A stretch of 64,000 bases of DNA from positions 86,244-150,243 of the forward strand of contig NZ_MDFN01000007.1 of the NCBI RefSeq assembly GCF_001730525.1, read 5' to 3'. The position numbers and the translations under genes were made by a program. Below, piece by piece: positions 56,286 to 64,000 of the stretch; the stretch's first letter is position 1; each line of letters begins with the position of its first letter. This DNA comes from Arcticibacter eurypsychrophilus. Lineage in GTDB: Bacteria; Bacteroidota; Bacteroidia; Sphingobacteriales; Sphingobacteriaceae. Under the pieces are notes generated by a model, which was not told the origin of the DNA, did no database searches, and was given only the letters and a program-made list of their open reading frames with translations.

Positions 56286-59200
56286 TTAAGCTACTTCCCT
56301 GAGGTCAACAGCGACAACAATAGAAACACCCTGTTCCACCATCGTTACGCCATACACGACATCGGTATTGGCAATAGTACGTTTATTATGGGAGACTACG
56401 ATAAACTGTGAATCGGATGAAAACTTCTTTATTATCGAATTGAACTTGTCAATATTGGAATCGTCCAGAGGAGCGTCTACTTCATCGAAAATACAGAACG
56501 GGGCAGGCTTAAGCAGGTAAAGGGAAAATAGAAGGGCGGTTGCTGTTAATGTTTTCTCCCCACCGGAAAGCTGGTTGATGGACAGAGGGCGTTTCCCTTT
56601 TGGCCGGGCGATGATGTCAATATCCGATTCTAAAGGATTCTCCGGTTGAGTAAGGATCAGGTCGCAGCTATCTTCTTCATTAAAAAGTGAACGGAATACC
56701 TCGATAAAGTTTTCCCTTACCTTTGAAAAGGACTCCATGAATTTGCTTTTAGCACTCTCGTCTATTTCTCTAATCGTTGCCATTAAGGTTGCTCTTGCTT
56801 CTGCGAGATCTTTCTTTTCGCTTTGAATAAAGCTGTACCGTTTAGTCATTTCCTGAAATGCTTCCATCGCCATGGAATTGATGCCACCAAATTCATCAAG
56901 TTGTTTTTTGAGTTGATGGGTTCTCTCTTTCAGCTTTTCTTCATCTTCTCTTTCGGGCGTTTCCGTATCTAACAGATCGGCAATGTCAACGGAAAACTCA
57001 ATGGAAAGTCGTTCTTTTAAGGCATTTAGCTCCAGTTTTAGATCATTTTTTTGAGTATTCAGAGTGGTACTTACCTGGTCAATTTGGTCTTTGTTCTTTC
57101 TGATCTGGGTTAGTTTAGCCTCCAGTTCGGTAATCAAATCTCTGGATTGCAAATAGATCTTTTCTGATTCCTGTACTCCTTTTTCAAACTCTTCTTTCTG
57201 AATGTACATCTGAATCAGGTCTTCATCCGAATGGTCAGCGGCTTGAAGAATGCTGGTAATCTCCTGATTAATTTGAATGAGTTCCTTGCTGTTTTGAGTG
57301 ATTTTAGATTGGAAAGTTTGCTCCTGTACTTCACGGTAATCAAGGTCTTTCAAGAGTCCCGATACTTTATTCTGTTGCTGATGAAAGCGGATGTTTTCCT
57401 GGTTATAACGGCTTAATTTTTCACTCAGCAGCCCGGTAATTTCCAGGTATTCCTGCTGTCTTTTCATGAGCTGCAGGTTCATGTCATGCTTTGAATCTCT
57501 TAAACGGAACAGTGCCGGTTGGGCTATTTCCCTTTTATCGGTAATGGAAATAATCTTTTGTTCGATGTCCTGTTTTCGGCTCTGACTGCTTTCGATGAAG
57601 GTGATATATTGTTCGCGACGGGTGTGCAGGGTAAGCCGCTCATTATTTAAACGGATCATATCCTGATCTATTTGTCTGGCAAATGTTTTTTTAGACGATG
57701 ATTTCAGAATTTCATGTCGCTTTTCTTCCTGTTCAAGGGATGCTTTTAAGATGTCAGTTTGAGTTTGCAGTGTGCGGATGCTCTTATCCAGTTTATCCAG
57801 GTTACGTGCTCTTCCTATTCGTTTACCTTCAAAAAGACCTATTGATCCACCGGACATGGTAACGCGGCTCCGGCTGAATTGACCAGTGCGACTTAAAAAT
57901 ACAAGGTTTTTGTCTGGCAGATGCTGGGAGATCTCTTCTTCATCGCCGGAGGTTAAGATAAAGACATTTCTTAACAGCTGTCTGCAGAGCCGGCTATATT
58001 TAGGGTCGGCATCAATGATACTTAATGCCGGAATGCGATCAGGTTCGGATACTTCCATCATCGGCTGTTCAGGAAGAGATTCAAGCGCATCTATGATAAA
58101 GAAATTAGCCCTTCCTTTTGAGGTGTTGCTCAATAGCTGGATGGCCTTCACTGCTTCGGCTTGTGTGTCTACCACATAGTGGTTCATGACAGGCTCCAGG
58201 TAATTTTCTATTGCCACCCGGTATTCTTCTTTACAAAAGAGTACATCAGAAAGGAGGGGCGCTTGTTTGGTCCAGGATGTATTCTTCTTTAAAAATCGAA
58301 TCGATTCAGGAAAGCCCTCCAAATTGTCAACCAGCGATTTGGTTAGATTGTATTCGTTCTGCCGGGAGTCGAGTTTGCGGCTATCTACTACCAGTTGCTC
58401 CTTGGTTTTAAAGATTTGCTCCTCAGTCAGTTTTATTTGCCCTTCGAGATCTGTTTCAAACTGTTGAATGGCATTAAATTCTTTTATTTCGGAAACAATT
58501 TTGGTGTCGAGATCCTGGATGTTGATATTAAATGTATCCAGTTCAGTCTCTCTGGATGTGGTATCAGCTACATGCCTGCGGCTTTCCTGTAGCAGGGACT
58601 CTTTTTGAATATCCAGAATGCCGAGGTCTTTCTCTGCTTGATAAACGAGGTTCTGCATCTCGCTATTTTGTTTAATGCAGGCATCCAACTGAGCTTTATA
58701 GCTCAATTGCTGTTGAATGGTTTCGTCTTGTTCTTCTTTGATTTCAGCTAATCCGGATCGAATAAGCCTTAAGTTTTCACTTTCCTGAAGATGCTCTTCC
58801 TGGAGCCGTTTTATCGTGTAAATTACATGATTCAGCTGGTTTTTGTCTTTTTCCAGCTCTTCAGTCAGGCGTTTTTCTTTATCCTGTAAAAAGCGGATCT
58901 GTTCATTTTTAATTCGCTTATCACTTTCGTATGTTTTAATTTGAGCTGCAAAAGCGGTGCTTGCTTTTTGCTGACTGGAGAGATTGTGTTCTTTAATCAG
59001 CTGATCCTGTTTAAGCTGTTTCAGATCGTTCTCCAGCTGTTCAATTTCTGCAAGTATGTTTTGTTGATTCTGCTTTTGTGCCTTTTCCTTTTCAGATAAG
59101 GTGTCCAGTGCCTTGCGGAAGCCTGAAATGCGGAAAGAGGCCAATTGGATGCTGCTATTCTTATATTGATCTTTAAGACGGTAATATCTTTCCGCTTTTT

Positions 59201-59828
59201 TTGCCTGGTTCTCCAATGTTTTGAGGTTCTTTTCCAGTTCAAAAAGAAGGTCTTCCACCCGGCTTAAATCTAATTCTGTTTCTTTTAGCTTGTTAAAGGT
59301 TTGTTTCTTGCGCAGTTTATACTTGGAAATGCCTGAAGCTTCTTCAAACAAAGATCTTCGGGAACCTTCCTTGTTGGCAATAATTTCTTCAATCATCCTT
59401 AATTCAATGATGGAATAGGAATCTGTTCCGATACCGGTATCCAGAAAAAGATCGGTAATATCTTTTAAGCGGCAGTGCACATTGTTTAAGCGGTATTCAC
59501 TTTCGCCGCTTCGGTATAATTTACGAGTGATGGTGACCTGAGAAAACTCGGTAGGTAGAATGTTTTTAGTGTTGTCGAAGCTTAAGGATACTTCCGCCAT
59601 TTGGGAAGGTTTTCTTGTTTTGCTACCATTGAAGATGATGTTCTCCATTTTTTCAGAGCGGAGCATTTTTGTGCTTTGCTCACCCAGAACCCAACGGATA
59701 GCATCCACTATATTGGATTTTCCACAACCATTAGGTCCGGCTATTCCAGTAATGCCTGCATTGAAGTTGATGGTTATTTTGTCTCCAAAACTTTTAAAGC
59801 CTTTGACTTCCAGCCGCGTTAACTGCAT
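56286..59828 (-). CDS. smc: Chromosome segregation protein SMC
   Basis: 1180-residue condensin ATPase. An N-terminal Walker A (GPNGCGKS, residues 31-38) and a C-terminal signature (LSGGEKTLTATALLFS) with Walker B (FCIFDEVDAPLD) enclose two long coiled coils and a central hinge (about 500-680, including YAVIENYLEPVM-like FCKEEYRVAIENYLEPVM). It dimerises at the hinge and organises DNA for segregation. Kleisin and WHD partners (ScpA/ScpB) are not in the window. Start ATG 59828. Confidence 0.95.
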   Translation of the reverse strand: MQLTRLEVKGFKSFGDKITINFNAGITGIAGPNGCGKSNIVDAIRWVLGEQSTKMLRSEKMENIIFNGSKTRKPSQMAEVSLSFDNTKNILPTEFSQVTITRKLYRSGESEYRLNNVHCRLKDITDLFLDTGIGTDSYSIIELRMIEEIIANKEGSRRSLFEEASGISKYKLRKKQTFNKLKETELDLSRVEDLLFELEKNLKTLENQAKKAERYYRLKDQYKNSSIQLASFRISGFRKALDTLSEKEKAQKQNQQNILAEIEQLENDLKQLKQDQLIKEHNLSSQQKASTAFAAQIKTYESDKRIKNEQIRFLQDKEKRLTEELEKDKNQLNHVIYTIKRLQEEHLQESENLRLIRSGLAEIKEEQDETIQQQLSYKAQLDACIKQNSEMQNLVYQAEKDLGILDIQKESLLQESRRHVADTTSRETELDTFNINIQDLDTKIVSEIKEFNAIQQFETDLEGQIKLTEEQIFKTKEQLVVDSRKLDSRQNEYNLTKSLVDNLEGFPESIRFLKKNTSWTKQAPLLSDVLFCKEEYRVAIENYLEPVMNHYVVDTQAEAVKAIQLLSNTSKGRANFFIIDALESLPEQPMMEVSEPDRIPALSIIDADPKYSRLCRQLLRNVFILTSGDEEEISQHLPDKNLVFLSRTGQFSRSRVTMSGGSIGLFEGKRIGRARNLDKLDKSIRTLQTQTDILKASLEQEEKRHEILKSSSKKTFARQIDQDMIRLNNERLTLHTRREQYITFIESSQSRKQDIEQKIISITDKREIAQPALFRLRDSKHDMNLQLMKRQQEYLEITGLLSEKLSRYNQENIRFHQQQNKVSGLLKDLDYREVQEQTFQSKITQNSKELIQINQEITSILQAADHSDEDLIQMYIQKEEFEKGVQESEKIYLQSRDLITELEAKLTQIRKNKDQIDQVSTTLNTQKNDLKLELNALKERLSIEFSVDIADLLDTETPEREDEEKLKERTHQLKKQLDEFGGINSMAMEAFQEMTKRYSFIQSEKKDLAEARATLMATIREIDESAKSKFMESFSKVRENFIEVFRSLFNEEDSCDLILTQPENPLESDIDIIARPKGKRPLSINQLSGGEKTLTATALLFSLYLLKPAPFCIFDEVDAPLDDSNIDKFNSIIKKFSSDSQFIVVSHNKRTIANTDVVYGVTMVEQGVSIVVAVDLREVA

Positions 59829-59935
59829 TTTTCTTTCCTAATCGAATAATCTACAACCATTGTCCTTAATGTATGACAAAGTAATGAAATTAGTACGAAT
59901 TAGGAGAATCAGCAATTAAACCTTAACTTTAAAAT

Positions 59936-60388
59936 ATGGAACAGTACTTCCCTTTTATCATTGCTGGAGGCTATTTTGCTTATAAGATTTATACCAACTT
60001 TCAAAAGATGCAGGAAGAGGCAAAGAAAAGGAATCCTGCAGTTCCGCATGATGGTAAAGCTGTAGAAAAAACTAAGGGTAAAGGGCCTCTGCCATCAACG
60101 TTTCCTAAGCCATCATCATCGGGACCGCTTAAACCTGCTCCGTTTCTAGTTCAGGAAGTGGATGATTCTAAACATGCTGAACCTACTTACAAGTCAGTTT
60201 ATGAACAACCCTTGCATGAAAAGCGGGCTGCTAAAAACAAAACATCCAGACCAGCTAAAAGTGGAATCCCTACCCGTATAAAACTGTCAGACAAAATTAT
60301 TCATGATGATGTTCCCGAAGAGATCTTTCATTTCGATATGCGGCAGGCCGTGATCAATCAGGCTATATTGGAAAGGCCTCAGTACTAA
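59936..60388 (+). CDS. Membrane-anchored protein with disordered middle, unknown
   Basis: 150-residue protein with a short N-terminal hydrophobic helix (YFPFIIAGGYFAYKIY, residues 4-19), then a Lys/Pro/Ser-rich disordered region and a short acidic end (KIIHDDVPEEIFHFDMRQAVINQAILERPQY). I recognise no family. The conserved-looking C-terminal motif FDMRQAVINQAILERPQY is the type of end often seen in small Bacteroidota proteins of unknown role. It is divergent from smc. Confidence 0.65.
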   Translation: MEQYFPFIIAGGYFAYKIYTNFQKMQEEAKKRNPAVPHDGKAVEKTKGKGPLPSTFPKPSSSGPLKPAPFLVQEVDDSKHAEPTYKSVYEQPLHEKRAAKNKTSRPAKSGIPTRIKLSDKIIHDDVPEEIFHFDMRQAVINQAILERPQY

Positions 60389-60447
60389 CAGGGCTTCATC
60401 CAATGTACGCAAAAGATTCATTTTTAAAACCTACAACTTATTAACAC

Positions 60448-63003
60448 ATGTTAACTCGTAATACGATCAATGATCTATTCAGGAATACCTCAATGGTCTT
60501 GAAGAATCGGATGTTTTTTCAGCCGTTTAAATATATTCCCTTTATAATTCTCGTGTTATTTAGTGGCAGGTCGTTTAGCCAGGCACCGGAACATCCTACA
60601 GCCTCAAAGATTCTTCTTGATATGAAGAAGCTGAATGTGCTGGGAACAGTGCTTTATGTGGCGGCGCATCCGGATGATGAGAATACCATGTTGATTACCT
60701 ACATGTCCAACGAAAAACTGTATAATACAGGATATCTTTCACTTACCAGAGGAGATGGGGGACAGAATCTGATCGGTCCCGAGATCAGAGAAAAGCTGGG
60801 CATCATCCGTACTCAGGAACTGTTGCAGGCAAGGCGCACAGATGGGGGGAAACAGTTCTTTACCCGGGCAGTTGACTTTGGTTTTTCAAAGAGTCCGGAG
60901 GAAACCTTTACGATATGGAACAGGGAGCAGGTATTGTCTGATGCCGTATGGGTCATTCGTAAATTCAGACCTGATGTGATAATAACCCGTTTTCCTAAAG
61001 GTTCGCGTGCGGGACATGGACATCACAGTGCATCCTCTATTCTTGCAGAAGAGGCTTTTGATGCAGCGGCAGATCCAAAACGCTTTCCTGAACAGCTGAA
61101 ATATGTGCAGGTGTGGCAGGTGAAAAGACTCCTTTGGAATACCAGCAGCTGGGCATTTAAAAGTGCCGATGATTTTAATAAATATGCGAAAGGGTTTTTG
61201 AAAATAGATATTGGAGGATTTAATCCTTTACTGGGTAAGTCTTACGGCGAGATTTCTGCTGAAAGCCGCAGTATGCATAAGAGTCAGGGCTTTGGATCGA
61301 CAGGTCGTCGTGGTGAAAGTATGGAGTATTTTGAACCTACAAAGGGTGAGAAAGCGACAACAGATCTTTTTGATGGGATCAACACCACCTGGTCCAGAGT
61401 GCCAGGTTCAGCCAATGTAAGTAAGCTTATTCAGAAAGCAGTAACAGATTATAACTCATCCAATCCTGCAGCGGTAGTTCCAACCCTACTTATAGCGCTT
61501 AAAGAGATGAGGAAACTTCCGGATAGCTACTGGAAGCCGATCAAAATACAGGAGTTGCAAAAAGTAATTCAGGGTGCAATGGGATTGTATCTGGAAGTTA
61601 CGGCTGGTGACTTTGATGCTGCACCTGGAACTCCGGTACAGTTGAAAGTTGAACTGATCAATCGTTCTGCTGTTCCTGCTGTGCTTGAGCATATTCGATA
61701 TGGTTTTGCCGGAAAAGATACTAGTATTCAGGTTCCTTTAAAGGAAGATCAGGACTACAATTTCACCGCTCAGTATGTTTTACCTGCTACTGTTCCGATT
61801 TCGCAACCTTACTGGTTAAGGAAACCGGGTACGGTAGGGATGTTCAATATCGAAAGCCAGCAGGAAGTTGGCCTTCCCGAGAATGTACCTGCTACTCAAG
61901 TGGAGTTGAACCTGCGGATAGGACAGGAATTGATCAGCTTTAACGTTCCTGTTGTTTATAAACGTACGGATCCGGTGAGGGGAGAGATCTACCGTCCATT
62001 TGTAATTAACCCTCCTGTGTTTTTAAATTTAGCAGAAAACGTGTATATGTTTGCTTCAACAGAGCCTCGTCAAGTGTCGGTTCTGGTAAAGGCAGGCAAA
62101 GAGAATCTGACTGGTACTATAGCGCTTCAACTTCCAACAGGCTGGAGGGCTGAGCCTGCATTTATTCCTGTTAATATGAATAGGAAAGATGATGAAAAGC
62201 AGGTAGACTTCACTGTTTATCCTTCTGCGAATCAGCAGGTAGGCGAATTAAAAGTGGTCGCTACAATAGAGGGTATAACATATGACAAGAGTCTGAATGT
62301 GATTAATTACGCTCATATACCTGCTCAGATCAATTTTCCGGAGGCAACAGCACGCGTTGTGCGATTGGATTTGAAGAAAAAGGGCACCAAGATCGGCTAT
62401 GTAATGGGTGCTGGTGATGATGTTCCCCAGAGCCTTCATGAAATAGGGTATGAGGTGACGGTTTTGCAGGACAAGGATATGACACTGGATCACCTAAAAC
62501 AGTTTGATGCTGTTATTTTGGGTGTCAGGGCTTATAATACAGTACCCCGGTTAAGGTATTATCAGGCTGATCTGATGAAATATGCAGAAGAAGGGGGAAC
62601 TGTGATTGTGCAATATAATGTCGATCAGGCCCTTTTAGTGGCCAATATTGGGCCTTATCCTCTGCGATTGTCAAGGGATCGGGTTACAGATGAAAAGTCA
62701 ACTGTCCGTTTTCTGAAACCATCACATCCGGTGTTGAATGTACCCAACAAGATCACGAGTACTGACTTTGAAGGCTGGGTACAGGAGCGTGGGCTATATT
62801 TCCCCAGCGAATGGGATAGCCGCTATGAAACAATTATTTCTACCAATGATTTAAATGATCCCCCTCTTGACGGAGGATTACTGATAGCAAAATATGGGAA
62901 AGGTTATTATGTATACACCGGTTATTCCTGGTTTAGGGAACTGCCTGCCGGAGTTCCAGGAGCCTATCGTCTTTTTGTAAATATGATTTCTTTGGGAAAA
63001 TAA
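60448..63003 (+). CDS. PIG-L family deacetylase with GATase-like C-terminal domain
   Basis: 851-residue exported protein. The N-terminal zinc deacetylase domain (LmbE/PIG-L) has AAHPDDEN with His74, Asp76 and Asp77, and RAGHGHHSASS. The middle is beta-rich with Ig-like domains (VPVVYKRTDPVRGE, FVINPPVFLNL), and the last ~220 residues form a ThuA/class I glutamine-amidotransferase-like alpha/beta domain (KKGTKIGYVMGAGDDVPQSL, VILGVRAYNT). PIG-L enzymes deacetylate N-acetyl sugars; the actual substrate is unknown. The signal peptide likely starts at 60448 or the internal ATG at 60511 (MFFQPFKYIPF). Confidence 0.85.
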   Translation: MLTRNTINDLFRNTSMVLKNRMFFQPFKYIPFIILVLFSGRSFSQAPEHPTASKILLDMKKLNVLGTVLYVAAHPDDENTMLITYMSNEKLYNTGYLSLTRGDGGQNLIGPEIREKLGIIRTQELLQARRTDGGKQFFTRAVDFGFSKSPEETFTIWNREQVLSDAVWVIRKFRPDVIITRFPKGSRAGHGHHSASSILAEEAFDAAADPKRFPEQLKYVQVWQVKRLLWNTSSWAFKSADDFNKYAKGFLKIDIGGFNPLLGKSYGEISAESRSMHKSQGFGSTGRRGESMEYFEPTKGEKATTDLFDGINTTWSRVPGSANVSKLIQKAVTDYNSSNPAAVVPTLLIALKEMRKLPDSYWKPIKIQELQKVIQGAMGLYLEVTAGDFDAAPGTPVQLKVELINRSAVPAVLEHIRYGFAGKDTSIQVPLKEDQDYNFTAQYVLPATVPISQPYWLRKPGTVGMFNIESQQEVGLPENVPATQVELNLRIGQELISFNVPVVYKRTDPVRGEIYRPFVINPPVFLNLAENVYMFASTEPRQVSVLVKAGKENLTGTIALQLPTGWRAEPAFIPVNMNRKDDEKQVDFTVYPSANQQVGELKVVATIEGITYDKSLNVINYAHIPAQINFPEATARVVRLDLKKKGTKIGYVMGAGDDVPQSLHEIGYEVTVLQDKDMTLDHLKQFDAVILGVRAYNTVPRLRYYQADLMKYAEEGGTVIVQYNVDQALLVANIGPYPLRLSRDRVTDEKSTVRFLKPSHPVLNVPNKITSTDFEGWVQERGLYFPSEWDSRYETIISTNDLNDPPLDGGLLIAKYGKGYYVYTGYSWFRELPAGVPGAYRLFVNMISLGK

Positions 63004-63006
63004 CGT

Positions 63007-63867
63007 TTATCCTAAATAAGATTTAAGAATTTTACTTCTTGAGGCATGCCTTAGGCGTTGTAGTGCTTTGTCTTTAATCTGGCGCACACGTTCGCGGGTA
63101 AGTCCGAACATTTCTCCAATCTCTTCCAGTGAGAGCGGTTGATTATCAGTAAGGCCAAAAAATAAGGATATTATGTGTTGTTCCCGCTCCGTTAAGGTGA
63201 GCAAGGATCTTTTTATTTCTTCAGACAGCGATTCGTTAATTAAACTACTATCCGTATTAGGCTGCGGGTTTTCCAACACATCAAGCAATGTATTTTCTTC
63301 GCCTTGTATAAATGGAGCATCCATAGAAATATGTCGGCCTGAATTACTAAGTGTATCGGAAATCTTTTCTGCTGTAGTTTCCAGTGTATTGGCAAGTTCT
63401 TCAGGAGAGGGCTCCCGTTCAAATTCCTGTTCGAGTTTGGAATAAGCCTTACTTATTCTACTTAACGATCCAATTTGGTTGAGTGGCAACCGTACAATGC
63501 GGGATTGTTCGGCAATAGATTGTAAGATAGATTGGCGAATCCACCAGACGGCATAGGAAATAAACTTAAATCCTTTGGTTTCGTCAAAGCGACTGGCTGC
63601 TTTAATCAGACCCAGGTTTCCTTCGTTAATAAGGTCGCCTAGAGTGAGTCCCTGATTCTGATATTGTTTCGCTACAGATACCACAAAACGCAAGTTAGTC
63701 TTAGTTAACTTTTCCAGGGCAGCCTGATCGCCTTCCCTTATTTTTTTTGCAAGTAATACTTCTTCTTCTGCTGAAATCAGGTCAACTTTACCAATTTCGT
63801 GCAGATATTTATCAAGAGACTGAGACTCCCTGTTCGTAATGGATTGAGATATTTTTAGCTGCCTCAT
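63007..63867 (-). CDS. rpoD: Primary-type RNA polymerase sigma factor RpoD/SigA
   Basis: 286-residue sigma-70 factor of the short type found in Bacteroidota, lacking region 1.1. Region 1.2 ([20 protein letters not shown]), region 2 ([56 protein letters not shown]), region 3 and region 4 ([39 protein letters not shown]) are all present. It should direct transcription from the TTTG/TAnnTTTG promoters of this phylum. The gene converges with the PIG-L gene with three bases between stops. Confidence 0.92.
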   Translation of the reverse strand: MRQLKISQSITNRESQSLDKYLHEIGKVDLISAEEEVLLAKKIREGDQAALEKLTKTNLRFVVSVAKQYQNQGLTLGDLINEGNLGLIKAASRFDETKGFKFISYAVWWIRQSILQSIAEQSRIVRLPLNQIGSLSRISKAYSKLEQEFEREPSPEELANTLETTAEKISDTLSNSGRHISMDAPFIQGEENTLLDVLENPQPNTDSSLINESLSEEIKRSLLTLTEREQHIISLFFGLTDNQPLSLEEIGEMFGLTRERVRQIKDKALQRLRHASRSKILKSYLG

Positions 63868-64000
63868 TTATATCAAGCCCTTTCTATAATACTGTATCCG
63901 AGTTAGTGAAAATAACAAGCGATTATAAACAAAAATTTGGATTATTTTAAAAACTTTTTGTTGTAATTTTTTTACTGTTGTCCGGTAAAAGAAAAAAGGT

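Overview
The window reads as chromosome from a Bacteroidota bacterium, most likely a Sphingobacteriaceae member close to Pedobacter. This is inferred from family content, not from a marker-gene search. The supporting features are a SusC/SusD pair, many secreted glycoside hydrolases, a type IX secretion plug-domain protein, a GIN-domain protein, a CzcA pump fused to its outer-membrane factor, few clear Shine-Dalgarno sites and several TTG starts.

Layout. (1) 1-15.4 kb is a plant-polysaccharide locus. Four plus-strand genes (GH106-type rhamnosidase cut by the window edge, GH127, SGNH/sialate-type acetyl esterase, DUF5703 GH95-like protein) face three minus-strand genes (GH9, GH31, GH3). The first set suits pectic side chains. 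The GH9/GH31/GH3 set suits a xyloglucan-like beta-glucan backbone with alpha-xylosyl branches. (2) 15.9-29.9 kb is mostly housekeeping: GIN-domain protein, GNAT, SDR, EVE protein, DinB proteins, an operon of ABC-F, T9SS plug-domain protein and thioesterase, DUF4142, NhaA, Sua5-type enzyme, AsnS and LspA. (3) 30-44 kb is an accessory, partly decayed region. It holds an IS21-type istA relic, a frameshifted SusC, SusD, a sulfatase, a sulfatase relic, a tRNA-Cys, a lipoprotein formylglycine-generating enzyme, an ice-binding-fold lipoprotein, histidine-kinase and TPR relics, a (TCAA)8 tract, an SDR/AraC pair and a frameshifted PAS kinase. (4) 44.2-52.7 kb is a metal-resistance island: Fur-family regulator, P1B ATPase, CzcB-like adaptor, CzcA-TolC fusion and a small Cys/His-bearing exported protein. 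(5) 52.8-64 kb returns to core genes: sucC, a lolD-type ATPase, a HAD-like protein with an altered motif, smc, a PIG-L family protein and a primary sigma factor.

The most interesting points are these. A sulfatase with a CxPSR site lies with an FGE that keeps both active-site cysteines but carries a lipobox, which suggests sulfatase maturation outside the cytoplasm. A tRNA-Cys with an A1-G72 mismatch lies between them. The CzcA-TolC fusion carries what looks like a signal peptide and cleavage site at the join. Recognisable relics (sulfatase start, kinase end, TPR pieces, esterase tail) record past deletions. Three reading-frame breaks (istA, SusC, PAS kinase) each need one base restored, and the last two sit in homopolymers, so assembly error must be excluded before calling them pseudogenes.
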